Positions 52,457 to 61,608 of a stretch of 64,000 nucleotides of DNA are shown piece after piece; the stretch's first letter is position 1; each line of letters starts with the position of its first letter. Under the pieces are notes generated by a model that did no database searches, was not told where the DNA came from, and saw nothing but the letters and a program-made list of their open reading frames with translations. The DNA is taken from contig NZ_LT593746.1 in assembly GCF_900089075.1 (NCBI RefSeq), positions 198,482-262,481 of the forward strand. The letters run 5' to 3'. Source of the stretch: Vaginella massiliensis. GTDB lineage: Bacteria; Bacteroidota; Bacteroidia; Flavobacteriales; Weeksellaceae. The position numbers were made by a program, and so were the translations under genes.

Positions 52457-54652
52457 CTAATTTGCAACTTCACTGATGAATTTGATTCGCATCAATCGCA
52501 ATTCTTCTTCCTCATAATCCTCACCAAATTCTTTGAGTAAAACCGCCATTGAATCGCTGTCGGACTCCATCAAGAAGTCGTAAATCTCTTCTTGCTGATC
52601 TTCATCCAACACCTCATCTATATAGTAATTGATATTCAACTTTGTACCTTGATACACAATGCTTTCCATTTCAGAAAGCAAATCCTCCATACTCAAATTC
52701 TTGGCAACAGCCACATCGTTCAGGTCCATTTTGCGGTCGGTAGATTGGATGATGTAGACTTTGTGACTGGCTTTGTCGGCAACTTGCTTGATGACCATGT
52801 CATCTGGACGAGTAATGTTGTTTTCTTCGACATATCGGGCGATGAGTTCAACAAAATCTTTCCCGAATTTTTTAGCTTTTCCTTCGCCAACGCCAAATAC
52901 ATTTTGCAATTCTGCCAAGGTGGTTGGGTATTGCATCGTCATATCGTTGAGGCTGGCTTCTTGGAATACTGCAAACGGTGGTAATTGGTGTTTTTTGGCA
53001 ATTTTCTTGCGTAAATCATCCAACAATTTAAAGAGTTTATCGTCGAAAACTGCTGGTGCTGCCACCGGATCTTCGTTCTTTTTGCCTTCGTCTAACAATT
53101 TTTTATAATCTACATCTTCTGCAATTTCGAATTTTACTGGATTTTGTAAAAACCGTTCGCCTTTTTCGGTCAGTTTAATGACTCCATAAGTTTCGATGTC
53201 TTTGCTTAGATAATCGTTCACGATCAATTGACGAAGGATGGATTTCCAGTAATAATCTTTCTGACTTTTACCGATGCCGAAGAATGGTTTGTTTTGCAGA
53301 TCGAACGACTTGGTGATTGAACTTTCTTTACCTTCTAAAACGTTGATCAAATCATTTATTTTCAACTTTTGGTTGGTCAGTTTTACAATTTCTATGGCTT
53401 GCTTTGCATCATTTGTCACGTCGATCATCTCTTTTGGATTGCGTCGATTGTCGTCCATATCTGCTCCTGCACCATGATTTTCATCGAACTCTTCTCCAAA
53501 ATAATGCAACAAAAATTTACGTCTCGACATCGAGGTTTCGGCATAGGCGGCAACTTCGTTAAGTAATTGCAAACCTACTTCTCGCTCTGCGACAGGTTTG
53601 CTTGCCAAAAATTTTTCTAGCTTTTCGATGTCTTTGTAATCGTAAAAAGCTATGCATTCGCCCTCGCCTCCATCGCGACCTGCACGTCCAGTTTCTTGGT
53701 AATAGCTTTCTAAAGATTTCGGGATGTCGTAATGGATTACAAAACGCACATCGGGCTTGTCGATTCCCATTCCGAAAGCGATGGTCGCCACCACTACATC
53801 TACCTCTTCCATGAGAAACATGTCTTGATGTTTGCTTCGGGTTTTGGCATCTAAGCCTGCGTGGTAAGGAATTGCTTTTATACCATTTACTTGTAACAAT
53901 TGCGTCAATTCTTCTACCTTTTTACGACTCAAACAGTAGATTACACCCGATTTACCAGCATGCTGACGAATGTATTTTACAATTTGTTTGTCTTGATTGA
54001 CTTTTGGTCGTACTTCGTAATACAAATTTGGTCGATTGAACGAGTCTTTGAAAACCTTTGCGTTTTGCATGCCCAAAGTTTTCTGTATATCTTCTTGTAC
54101 TTTTGGCGTTGCTGTTGCCGTAAGTGCAATAATGGGTGCGCTGCCTATTTTTTGAATGATATTTTTCAGGTTTCTATATTCTGGACGGAAGTCATGCCCC
54201 CATTCCGAAATACAGTGTGCTTCGTCTATCGCAAAGAAAGAGATGGAAACCGATTTGAAAAAATCGATGTATTCTTCTTTGGTCAAAGATTCTGGCGCTA
54301 CATACAGCATTTTGGTTGTCCCTGCTTTTATATCGTCCATCACCTTTTTGGTTTCAGACTTGTTGAGAGAAGAATTCAGCACATGCGCAACTTCGTTATT
54401 CGACAATCCTCTAATCGCATCTACTTGATTTTTCATCAGGGCGATAAGCGGCGATACAATGATGGCTACACCCTCAGACATCAGTGCCGGCAATTGATAA
54501 CACAGCGATTTACCACCACCTGTTGGCATCAGTACAAAAACATCTTCACCATTCATTAAGGTTTGAATGATTTCATCTTGTTGACCTTTGAATTGGTCAT
54601 AACCAAAAAATTTTTTGAGACTGGAAGTTAAATCCCTCATTTGAGTTTCCAT
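52457..54652 (-). CDS. recQ: ATP-dependent DNA helicase RecQ
   Basis: A 731-residue 3'-5' helicase. Helicase motifs: FGYDQFKGQQDEII, Walker A MPTGGGKSLCYQLPAL, FFAIDEAHCISEWGHDFRPEY, LTATATPKVQEDI and YYQETGRAGRDG. The RQC region (from about residue 350) starts SRRKFLLHYFGEEFDE but lacks the four zinc-binding Cys of E. coli RecQ (GAGADMDDN stands there instead). An HRDC domain (DLRKKIAKKHQLPPFAVFQ) and an acidic extension follow. Either Met1 or Met5 may start it. Divergent from the kdsD-like gene. Confidence 0.93.
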   Translation of the reverse strand: METQMRDLTSSLKKFFGYDQFKGQQDEIIQTLMNGEDVFVLMPTGGGKSLCYQLPALMSEGVAIIVSPLIALMKNQVDAIRGLSNNEVAHVLNSSLNKSETKKVMDDIKAGTTKMLYVAPESLTKEEYIDFFKSVSISFFAIDEAHCISEWGHDFRPEYRNLKNIIQKIGSAPIIALTATATPKVQEDIQKTLGMQNAKVFKDSFNRPNLYYEVRPKVNQDKQIVKYIRQHAGKSGVIYCLSRKKVEELTQLLQVNGIKAIPYHAGLDAKTRSKHQDMFLMEEVDVVVATIAFGMGIDKPDVRFVIHYDIPKSLESYYQETGRAGRDGGEGECIAFYDYKDIEKLEKFLASKPVAEREVGLQLLNEVAAYAETSMSRRKFLLHYFGEEFDENHGAGADMDDNRRNPKEMIDVTNDAKQAIEIVKLTNQKLKINDLINVLEGKESSITKSFDLQNKPFFGIGKSQKDYYWKSILRQLIVNDYLSKDIETYGVIKLTEKGERFLQNPVKFEIAEDVDYKKLLDEGKKNEDPVAAPAVFDDKLFKLLDDLRKKIAKKHQLPPFAVFQEASLNDMTMQYPTTLAELQNVFGVGEGKAKKFGKDFVELIARYVEENNITRPDDMVIKQVADKASHKVYIIQSTDRKMDLNDVAVAKNLSMEDLLSEMESIVYQGTKLNINYYIDEVLDEDQQEEIYDFLMESDSDSMAVLLKEFGEDYEEEELRLMRIKFISEVAN

Positions 54653-54717
54653 TATAATAAGTTAATGCAAATTTCGTTTCCTTATCTTTTTAAAAATAAA
54701 AAATAAATTTTAAACCG

Positions 54718-54725
54718 TATATTTG
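54718..54725 (+). promoter_or_regulatory. Candidate -7 element before the kdsD-like gene
   Basis: TATATTTG matches TAnnTTTG, 94 nt before the TTG start. A 16-codon frame (ATG at 54730 to TAA) lies directly after it in the leader. The -33 half is not seen. Confidence 0.3.
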
Positions 54726-54819
54726 GGCGATGAATATTTATTCATTCTACCCATTAAACCGAAACAAGAAAGGAGTATAAAGATACACATAATTAAGCTA
54801 TTTACCATAAACTTTAGTT

Positions 54820-55788
54820 TTGAAAAATAAAAATTTAACATTAGTTGCTCAACAGGTTTTCCGAGAAGAAATTGAGGAACTAAATAGGATTGCAGACCGA
54901 ATAAGTGATTCTTTTGAGAAAGCGGTTGAAACGATTTTTAACACTAAAGGAAAATTGGTCATCTGTGGGATAGGGAAAAGTGCACACATCGCACAGAAAA
55001 TTGTAGCAACGCTGAATTCCACTGGCACTCCTACCCAATTTTTGCACGCGTCGGAGGCGATACATGGAGATTTAGGACTTTTACAATCTGAAGATGTTGC
55101 GCTATGCATCTCGAATAGTGGCAACACCCCCGAAATAAAATACATTGCACCCCTACTGAAGAATCGAGCCTCACAGCTGATTGCCATAACCGGGAACACC
55201 CAATCTGCACTCGCCAAAACCGCCGATATTGTGTTGGAAGTAGCCGTGGAGAAAGAGTCGGGGCGATTTAACCTTGCCCCCACCTCGAGCACCACAGCCC
55301 AATTGGTAATGGGCGATGCTTTGGCGGTAGCCTTGATGGAAATCCGAGATTTTCAACGCACTGAATACGCTACTTTTCATCCAGGAGGTGCGTTGGGAAA
55401 GCGTTTGCTTTGGAGGGTAGAAAACATTGTAGATCCTACCAAAAAGCCTAGCGTAAAAATAGATTCTAGCATAAAGGACGTCATCAATTCGATGACATCG
55501 GGCAAATTAGGCGTCACAGTAATAGAAGATGAAAATCAGCGCGTTTTGGGCGTGATTACCGATGGCGACTTGCGCCGTATGTTGATGAAAGAACAAAACC
55601 TGGATATGCTTATCGCAAAAGATATTGCAAGTTTGCATCCTAAAATCATCAACAAAAACGAATTGGCGACCAACGCACTCGAACTCATTAGAAAATACAG
55701 CATAGGCCAATTGATTGTGATTGACGACCAAGCAAAATATTATGGTATACTTGATGTACACTCGATTTTAGCGGAAGGAATTGAATGA
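54820..55788 (+). CDS. Arabinose-5-phosphate isomerase (KpsF/GutQ/KdsD family)
   Basis: A 322-residue enzyme converting ribulose-5-phosphate to D-arabinose-5-phosphate, the precursor of Kdo. The SIS domain has LVICGIGKSAHIAQKIVATLNSTGTPTQFLHASEAIHGDLG (in blocks GIGKSAHIA, FLHASEAIHGDLG) and CISNSGNTPEI; two CBS domains follow (SGKLGVTVIEDENQRVLGVITDGDLRR). The start is TTG; the in-frame stop TAA is 4 codons above and no ATG fits. It overlaps tatC by 4 nt. It is not needed for the prenyl-arabinose route at 16-21 kb, which starts from PRPP. Confidence 0.93.
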   Translation: MKNKNLTLVAQQVFREEIEELNRIADRISDSFEKAVETIFNTKGKLVICGIGKSAHIAQKIVATLNSTGTPTQFLHASEAIHGDLGLLQSEDVALCISNSGNTPEIKYIAPLLKNRASQLIAITGNTQSALAKTADIVLEVAVEKESGRFNLAPTSSTTAQLVMGDALAVALMEIRDFQRTEYATFHPGGALGKRLLWRVENIVDPTKKPSVKIDSSIKDVINSMTSGKLGVTVIEDENQRVLGVITDGDLRRMLMKEQNLDMLIAKDIASLHPKIINKNELATNALELIRKYSIGQLIVIDDQAKYYGILDVHSILAEGIE

Positions 55789-56630
55789 TGAAGACGAAAG
55801 ATAAAAACAACACAGCCGACATGTCGTTTTTGGCACATGTAGGCGAACTCAGAGGACATTTGGTACGATCTGCAATTGCCATCCTCATCGCAGCCATTTT
55901 AGTGGCATTTTTTTGGCGATTTTTGGTAGATCACGTCATCATGGCGCCCTTAAAATCGGATTTTGCTACCTTTAAATTTTTCAACTTCTTGGGTAATTTA
56001 TCGGGAATCGGCGATTTGTACACCGAAGAATTTGACATCTCAAAAGATCTGACCAACTTAGACCCATCGGGGCAAATCACCTCGCAGATCATGGCAATTT
56101 TGGTGAGCGGACTCATCATTGCAATACCTTATATTATCTACGAAATTTGGAAATTCGTTAAACCTGGACTCAACGAAAACGAACGCAAAAATGCTTCGGG
56201 AACTGTGCTAGCCATCACTTTTTTCTTTTTAGCCGGCGTTTTATTTAGCTATTATATGTTATTGCCATTATCTACCCAATTTCTATTCACCTACGACCCT
56301 TTTGGCGTTGGAAACACTTGGACTTTACCCAAATACATCAACCTTTTTGTGCAAACATTACTGTCGATGGGCGTTATTTTTCTGATGCCAGTTTTTGTTT
56401 ATTTTTTCACTTCGATTGGTTTGCTCACACCACTTTTTTTACGCACCTACCGCAAACACGCATTTGTGGTCATTTTGGTTGCTGCAGCAGCACTTACACC
56501 CAACGATATCCTGAGCATGTTTGTCGCCACCATTCCGCTCACACTCTTGTACGAATTGAGCGTAATCGTATCGAATAGAGTATATAACAGACAATTATCT
56601 GCCGAGGAAAAAGGCTTAACAAAGAAATAA
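55785..56630 (+). CDS. tatC: Sec-independent protein translocase TatC
   Basis: A 281-residue membrane protein with six helices, the receptor core for twin-arginine signal peptides. MSFLAHVGELRGHLVRSAIAILIA is the conserved N-terminus (its Glu binds the RR motif); FVKPGLNENERK and the end ALTPNDILSMFVATIPLTLLYELSV are typical. The first periplasmic loop is long (about 60 residues), as in other Bacteroidota TatC. No tatA/B is adjacent. Confidence 0.95.
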   Translation: MMKTKDKNNTADMSFLAHVGELRGHLVRSAIAILIAAILVAFFWRFLVDHVIMAPLKSDFATFKFFNFLGNLSGIGDLYTEEFDISKDLTNLDPSGQITSQIMAILVSGLIIAIPYIIYEIWKFVKPGLNENERKNASGTVLAITFFFLAGVLFSYYMLLPLSTQFLFTYDPFGVGNTWTLPKYINLFVQTLLSMGVIFLMPVFVYFFTSIGLLTPLFLRTYRKHAFVVILVAAAALTPNDILSMFVATIPLTLLYELSVIVSNRVYNRQLSAEEKGLTKK

Positions 56631-56641
56631 ATTTATTATGC

Positions 56642-56671
56642 TTGCATAATAAAATCTTTTTTGTATTTTAG
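56642..56671 (+). promoter_or_regulatory. Promoter of etfBA
   Basis: TTG (56642-56644), 19-nt spacer, TATTTTAG (56664-56671), one base off TAnnTTTG; 38 nt before the etfB ATG. Spacing is ideal for the Bacteroidota housekeeping sigma factor. Confidence 0.5.
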
Positions 56672-56709
56672 CGAAAGAAATAATATAAAACATATTAAAA
56701 ATCATTAGA

Positions 56710-57456
56710 ATGAAGATATTAGTTTGTATAAGTAGTGTACCAGATACTACAGCAAAAATCAACTTTACTTCGGACGGAAAAGAATTCGATAAAAACGGAG
56801 TACAATTTGTGATCAACCCACACGATGAATTCAGTTTGACACGCGCTGTTGAATTACAAGAAACACAAGGCGCTACGGTTACAATTCTCACCGTAGGAGA
56901 TGCAAGCGTAGAACCTGTAATGCGCAAAGCGTTGGCTATTGGTGCCAACGACGGTATTCGTGTAGACGCCGATGCACGTGACGATTTCTTTGTTGCTACA
57001 CAAATTGCAAAAGCAGCCAAAGAAGGAGGATACGATTTTATCTTAACCGGTAAAGAATCAATCGATTACAACGGTGGTGCAGTACCAGGATTGGTGGCAG
57101 GACTTTTGGATTATGCCTTTGTAAACGGTGCTATCGGAATCGATTTGGAGGGAAATACAGCAAAAGTAACCCGTGAAATCGATGGTGGAAAAGAAAAATC
57201 TACCGTTGCTCTACCTGCGGTAATCGCTGGGCAAAAAGGTTTGGTAGACGAAGCAAGCCTTAGAATTCCAAACATGCGCGGAATCATGCAAGCGCGTACA
57301 AAGCAAATCAACGTAGTTGCAGCAGAAGAAACGACTTCTAAAATTACGGTTGTAGGTTATCAAAAACCTGCATCGCGTGGTAATGTAACCTTGGTCGATA
57401 AAGACAACGTTGCAGAATTGGTAAGATTGTTACACGAAGAAGCGAAAGCAATCTAA
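56710..57456 (+). CDS. etfB: Electron transfer flavoprotein, beta subunit
   Basis: A 248-residue subunit that binds AMP and forms the heterodimer with EtfA. KILVCISSVPDTTAKINF opens it; LTVGDASVEPVMRKALAIGANDGIRVDAD and DFILTGKESIDYNGGAVPGLVAGLLD are diagnostic. It carries electrons from acyl-CoA dehydrogenases to the quinone pool, which fits with acyl-CoA carboxylase at 4 kb in branched-chain or fatty acid catabolism, though the genes are not linked. Confidence 0.95.
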   Translation: MKILVCISSVPDTTAKINFTSDGKEFDKNGVQFVINPHDEFSLTRAVELQETQGATVTILTVGDASVEPVMRKALAIGANDGIRVDADARDDFFVATQIAKAAKEGGYDFILTGKESIDYNGGAVPGLVAGLLDYAFVNGAIGIDLEGNTAKVTREIDGGKEKSTVALPAVIAGQKGLVDEASLRIPNMRGIMQARTKQINVVAAEETTSKITVVGYQKPASRGNVTLVDKDNVAELVRLLHEEAKAI

Positions 57457-57482
57457 TTATTCACCCTAAAAAAATTAGAACA

Positions 57483-58445
57483 ATGGCAATATTTGTATTT
57501 GCAGAAACCCATAACGGACACTATAAAAAAGCAGCTTTAGAAGCTGTTTCATACGGAAAAGCTATCGCTGATTTGGCTGGCGATACCGTAACGGCAATCG
57601 CTTTCAACCCAACAGAAAATTCAGAAAACTTATACCAACATGGTGCATCGAAAGTAGTTAAAGTAGACAACGCAGCACTGAAAAACTTTGACGCTTCTCT
57701 ATATGCTAAAGCAATTGCAGAAGTTGTAAATGGTGCAGAAACCGTTGTTTTACCATCGACCAACGATTCATCATCAATAGCCCCTCTTTTGTCTTTGAAA
57801 TTGAATGCTGCTTTGGTAACCAATGTAGAAAAAGCACCATCGTCGTTAGCGCCATTCACGGTAGACCGCAAAGCCTTTTCTGGTAAAGGTATCGAGACTG
57901 TATCCATAGAAGGAGCAAAAGTAATCACCGTATTACAAAATGCATTTGGTGTAAAAGAAAATGCAGTAAGCGGTACCGAAGAAAGCGTTTCGGTAGCTGT
58001 ATCAGAGGCAGACGCAAAAGTAAAAGTAGAAGCCATAGAAGAAGCATCTACTGGTAAACTCGACTTGAAAGAAGCAGAAATCGTAGTCTCTGCAGGTCGC
58101 GGTTTGAAAGGTCCAGAAAACTGGGGTATGATAGAAGAGTTGGCCGATGTTTTAGGTGCAGCAACAGCCTCATCGAAACCTGTAGCCGATATCGGATGGA
58201 GACCTCACGCAGAACACGTAGGACAAACAGGAAAAGCCATCGCGCCAAACTTGTACATCGCAGTTGGAATCTCGGGTGCCATTCAGCATTTAGCGGGTGT
58301 AAATGGTTCCAAAACAATTGTTGTAATCAACAATGATCCAGAAGCGCCTTTCTTCAAAGCAGCAGACTATGGTATTGTTGGTGACGCTTTCGAAGTGGTT
58401 CCGAAACTAACCGAAGAAATCAAAAAACTGAAAGGTTTAGCATAA
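57483..58445 (+). CDS. etfA: Electron transfer flavoprotein, alpha subunit
   Basis: A 320-residue FAD-binding subunit. The C-terminal FAD domain has VSAGRGLKGPENWGMIEELADVLGAA, ASSKPVADIGWRPHAEHVGQTGKAI and YIAVGISGAIQHLAGVNGSKTIVVINNDPEAPFFKAADYGIVGD, given as blocks GISGAIQHLAG and INNDPEAPFFKAADYG. Complete. It follows etfB by 26 nt and ends before a strong terminator. Confidence 0.96.
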   Translation: MAIFVFAETHNGHYKKAALEAVSYGKAIADLAGDTVTAIAFNPTENSENLYQHGASKVVKVDNAALKNFDASLYAKAIAEVVNGAETVVLPSTNDSSSIAPLLSLKLNAALVTNVEKAPSSLAPFTVDRKAFSGKGIETVSIEGAKVITVLQNAFGVKENAVSGTEESVSVAVSEADAKVKVEAIEEASTGKLDLKEAEIVVSAGRGLKGPENWGMIEELADVLGAATASSKPVADIGWRPHAEHVGQTGKAIAPNLYIAVGISGAIQHLAGVNGSKTIVVINNDPEAPFFKAADYGIVGDAFEVVPKLTEEIKKLKGLA

Positions 58446-58468
58446 TAATTTAATTTTAAAAGTGTTAC

Positions 58469-58503
58469 AATCCGAATTACCTCGATGATTCGGATTTTTT
58501 TAT
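58469..58503 (+). terminator. Rho-independent terminator after etfA
   Basis: Stem AATCCGAA (58469-58476) and TTCGGATT (58489-58496) with a 12-nt loop, followed by a long T run. It closes the etfBA transcript 24 nt after the stop. Confidence 0.88.
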
Positions 58504-58544
58504 TTTTTTTAAATTTCATAAGATTTTGATAATTTTACCATCTA

Positions 58545-59159
58545 ATGAATCATGTAATAAAATTAATCATCAAAGGCATTTCTTACAGCCAGACACAGAC
58601 TGGTGCCTACGCCTTGATTTTGGAAGAAGAAGTTGGTGGCCGCAAATTACCCATTATTATCGGGAGTTTCGAAGCTCAATCTATTGCTTTGGCTTTAGAG
58701 AAAGATATCACGCCGCCACGTCCGCTCACCCACGATTTATTTCTTTCGCTCGGAAAAGAATTTCAGTTCAATGTAAAAGCGGTATACATCTACAAACTAG
58801 AAGATGGCGTTTTCTATTCTAACATTGTTTTTGTAGACGACAAAGGACAGGTTGCCGAGATAGATTCTAGAACCTCGGATGCTATCGCTTTGGCAATTCG
58901 ATTCTCTGCACCAATCTATGCGTATACAGAAGTGGTAGAAAAAGCTGGCATTCACTTAGAAGAAATACGAGAAGAGGAAGAAAGCATCAACCAAGCCATA
59001 CAGCAAATAGAAGACGAAATCAGTACGATTACAGCAGATATAGACTATTCGGAATGGACCGATAGCGAATTGGAAGAGGCTATGAAAAAAGCTGTAATGG
59101 AAGAAGATTACGAGATGGCGGCACGCTATCGAGACGAATTAGACAAAAGGACAAATTAA
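58545..59159 (+). CDS. Bifunctional nuclease family protein (DUF151) with UVR domain
   Basis: A 204-residue protein. The DUF151/BFN domain covers residues 1-130 (GRKLPIIIGSFEAQSIALALE, then RPLTHDLFLSL and SRTSDAIALAIRFSAPIYA). The C-terminus carries an UvrB/UvrC-type motif (LEEAMKKAVMEEDYEMAARYRDEL). Plant and bacterial BFN proteins have reported DNase/RNase activity; the in vivo role here is unknown. It is followed by the permease gene after 15 nt. Confidence 0.9.
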   Translation: MNHVIKLIIKGISYSQTQTGAYALILEEEVGGRKLPIIIGSFEAQSIALALEKDITPPRPLTHDLFLSLGKEFQFNVKAVYIYKLEDGVFYSNIVFVDDKGQVAEIDSRTSDAIALAIRFSAPIYAYTEVVEKAGIHLEEIREEEESINQAIQQIEDEISTITADIDYSEWTDSELEEAMKKAVMEEDYEMAARYRDELDKRTN

Positions 59160-59174
59160 ATCTTACTCAGCACT

Positions 59175-60509
59175 ATGTCTATAAAATTACGACTTACCGT
59201 CATGAACTTTTTAGAGTTCGCTGTTTGGGGAGCTTACCTTACCTCGATGGGAAATTATTTGGGTTCTATAGGGTTGGGCCCAAAAATTGGGCTATTCTAT
59301 GCCATGCAAGGGATTGTTTCGATTTTTATGCCTGCAATTATGGGTATTGTTGCCGATCGATGGATTCCGGTCCAGCGCTTGTTGGGACTCAATCATCTGA
59401 TTGCTGCCATCTTTATCATCGCAACCGGATATTATGGCTATACGGCGGGCGCAAATGTTGATTTTGCAAGCATGTTTACACTCTATTCTTTAAGCGTCGC
59501 ATTTTTCATGCCGACCATTGCCTTGTCCAATTCTACGGCTTACAACATCTTGAAACAGAACAACCTCAATCCGATCAAAGCATTTCCTCCTATCCGAACC
59601 TTTGGTACGGTAGGTTTTATCTGTGCGATGTTGTTTGTAAATTTCTCTGGATTGGAAAATGGATCTTTTGGTTTTAATTTTTCTCATAATTCTGGTTTCG
59701 AAAGTTTCCAATCGAGTTACTATCAATTTTATGTGTCGGGCATTTTAGGAATAATTTTATTCTTGTATAGTTTTACCCTTCCGAATTGTCCGATCAGTAA
59801 AACTTCGGAGAAACAGAGCATTTCTGAAGCTTTTGGTCTGAAAGCTTTTTCACTTTTCAAAGATCGAAAAATGGCTATCTTTTTTATCTTTTCGATGTTG
59901 CTTGGGGTATCATTACAAATAACCAATGGCTATGCCAATCCTTTTATCACCTCCTTCAAGAACATACCAGAATACGCCAATACGTGGGGAGCAAATAACG
60001 CCAATGCCTTGATCTCGTTGTCACAAGTTTCTGAAACCTTGTGTATTTTATTGATTCCTTTCTTTTTAAGAAAATTCGGAATCAAAATTGTGATGCTCAT
60101 GGCCATGATTGGTTGGGTATTGCGATTCGGGTTGTTTGGTATGGGTGACCCAGGGTCTGGCGTTTGGATGTTTGTATTGTCGATGATAGTGTATGGTATT
60201 GCCTTCGACTTCTTCAATGTTTCGGGTTCTTTATTTGTCGACAGTGAAACCGATCAGAAAATTCGATCTTCTGCTCAAGGCGTTTTCATGATGATGACCA
60301 ACGGTTTCGGGGCTACAATCGGGATGTTGGTTGCCCAAGGCATTGTAAATCATTATGTATTTGCGCACGAAGATTTGGGCATGCAACTAGAAGGCTGGCG
60401 TACATCTTGGTACATTTTTGCTGCTTATGCGTTGGTAGTTACCGTTTTGTTTGCTATCATCTTCAAACATAAGCACAAGCCAGAAGAATTAGAAAGTATT
60501 TCGCATTAA
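59175..60509 (+). CDS. MFS nucleoside permease (NupG-like)
   Basis: A 444-residue transporter with about twelve helices. LTVMNFLEFAVWGAYLTSMGNYL at the start, GIVADRWIPVQRLLGLNHL after helix 2 and FPPIRTFGTVGFICAM in the middle match the NupG/XapB branch of the major facilitator superfamily, which takes up nucleosides with protons. SLFVDSETDQKIRSSAQGVFMMMTNGFGA is the conserved C-half block. Probably cotranscribed with the nuclease-like gene, which could link nucleic acid breakdown and uptake. Confidence 0.87.
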   Translation: MSIKLRLTVMNFLEFAVWGAYLTSMGNYLGSIGLGPKIGLFYAMQGIVSIFMPAIMGIVADRWIPVQRLLGLNHLIAAIFIIATGYYGYTAGANVDFASMFTLYSLSVAFFMPTIALSNSTAYNILKQNNLNPIKAFPPIRTFGTVGFICAMLFVNFSGLENGSFGFNFSHNSGFESFQSSYYQFYVSGILGIILFLYSFTLPNCPISKTSEKQSISEAFGLKAFSLFKDRKMAIFFIFSMLLGVSLQITNGYANPFITSFKNIPEYANTWGANNANALISLSQVSETLCILLIPFFLRKFGIKIVMLMAMIGWVLRFGLFGMGDPGSGVWMFVLSMIVYGIAFDFFNVSGSLFVDSETDQKIRSSAQGVFMMMTNGFGATIGMLVAQGIVNHYVFAHEDLGMQLEGWRTSWYIFAAYALVVTVLFAIIFKHKHKPEELESISH

Positions 60510-60514
60510 AAGAC

Positions 60515-60545
60515 AAAAAAGGCTCCAGATTTTGGAACCTTTTTT
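60515..60545. terminator. Bidirectional terminator between the permease gene and folA
   Basis: AAAAAAGGCTCC / GGAACCTTTTTT stem with a 7-nt loop and A/T runs on both sides, between two convergent genes. Each strand reads as a hairpin plus T run. Confidence 0.85.
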
Positions 60546-61030
60546 TAGCTTCTTTGGTAGGTTATAATATCGAAACTGTATTGATGCTTTTCATCCTTAT
60601 CATGATGGGCTCTGCTTATTTCTTCCCAATTATTTTCATCCAACTCTGGAAAAAAAGTGTCGCCGTCGAACTCATGATGTATCTCGGTCAAATAAATTTT
60701 ATCTGCCATATCGATTACCTGCCGATACAATTCGCCTCCACCAATTACAAACACCTCATCGTCTAACGCAAGGGCTTTTTCTAAGGCAGCCTTCAACGAA
60801 AACGCTACCACTATTCCATCTGCACAAAACTGCTGATCACGTGTAACGACTATATTGATACGATTTGGCAGAGGTCTTCCAATCGATTCATAGGTCTTTC
60901 TACCCATGATAATGGGATGCCCCGTGGTGATATTTTTGAAATGCTTGAAATCGTCTGGCAAATGCCACAACAATTGGTTGTTTTTACCAATTACATGATT
61001 ACTGGAGACCGCTACTACAATGCTTATCAT
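60545..61030 (-). CDS. folA: Dihydrofolate reductase
   Basis: A 161-residue enzyme reducing dihydrofolate to tetrahydrofolate. The M20 loop and active site are clear: IVVAVSSNHVIGKNNQLLWHLPDDFKHFKNIT with the conserved Asp, PIIMGRKTYESIGRPLPNRINIVVTRD for NADPH binding, and VFVIGGGELYRQVIDMADKIYLTEI. Complete; 10 nt after the lipoprotein gene. Confidence 0.96.
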   Translation of the reverse strand: MISIVVAVSSNHVIGKNNQLLWHLPDDFKHFKNITTGHPIIMGRKTYESIGRPLPNRINIVVTRDQQFCADGIVVAFSLKAALEKALALDDEVFVIGGGELYRQVIDMADKIYLTEIHHEFDGDTFFPELDENNWEEISRAHHDKDEKHQYSFDIITYQRS

Positions 61031-61040
61031 TACAACTCAA

Positions 61041-61487
61041 TTATTTTTTGATCAGGATATAATTTACCTTTCCGTCTGATTTTTTCGGTTGGAATTTTTC
61101 ATCAAGTTCTATCAACTGATTTCCCTCTATACGAAAAGTATTGGGACCCACCGCCACATTGTCCAACATCAACGTCCTGCCATCGTCTTGTATGGTATAA
61201 ATACCTGTTGTAAACAATTCTTCTTTGGTCTTGTCGTCTATGGTTTTGTATACATAAGTATTATCCGGATTGAGGGTAATGCTATACGTCAACGGATCTT
61301 GATGATCGAACTTCCCATGAAAATCTTCTTGTTGTTCTACCACCACTGCTTCTGTTGTGGCAGAATCTATTTGGATGGAATCTGCTGGCGTAGGCAGGTC
61401 TACCTCTTGTATGCTGGACTCTTGCTTGCCACAAGACCAAAAGTTAATACCAAGTAAAACGATAAGTGCTAATGTGTTTTTTTTCAT
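61041..61487 (-). CDS. Lipoprotein, NlpE-like
   Basis: A 148-residue protein with a lipoprotein signal (lipobox FWSC, Cys19). The mature part has a beta-rich block like NlpE/copper-resistance N-terminal domains: HGKFDHQDPLTYSITLNPDNTYVYKTID, then GIYTIQDDGRTLMLDN and QLIELDEKFQ. The CxxC motifs of E. coli NlpE are missing. It may be a surface or periplasmic sensor lipoprotein; function uncertain. Confidence 0.75.
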   Translation of the reverse strand: MKKNTLALIVLLGINFWSCGKQESSIQEVDLPTPADSIQIDSATTEAVVVEQQEDFHGKFDHQDPLTYSITLNPDNTYVYKTIDDKTKEELFTTGIYTIQDDGRTLMLDNVAVGPNTFRIEGNQLIELDEKFQPKKSDGKVNYILIKK

Positions 61488-61540
61488 GATTCAGATTACT
61501 GCTTTTTATGCTACTTTGGCATAAAGATAATGAAAAGCCA

Positions 61541-61571
61541 TAAAAAAATCCCTTTTTTCGACAAAAGGGAT
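61541..61571 (-). terminator. Rho-independent terminator after ndk
   Basis: On the minus strand ATCCCTTTT, loop GTCGAA, AAAAGGGAT and then a run of T (61541-61548). It lies 37 nt after the ndk stop. Confidence 0.85.
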
Positions 61572-61608
61572 CAAAGTATTTTGTGTCTAATGAGCCGAAA
61601 GGCATGCA

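Noticed and set aside
53900-54559. 219-codon plus-strand open frame
   Set aside because: Antisense to recQ helicase motifs; composition is that of a shadow frame and no domain is recognisable.
54820-55788. Arabinose-5-phosphate isomerase as part of the D-arabinose pathway
   Set aside because: The prenyl-phosphate arabinose route starts from PRPP and epimerises on the lipid; A5P serves Kdo synthesis and the gene is 33 kb away, next to tatC.
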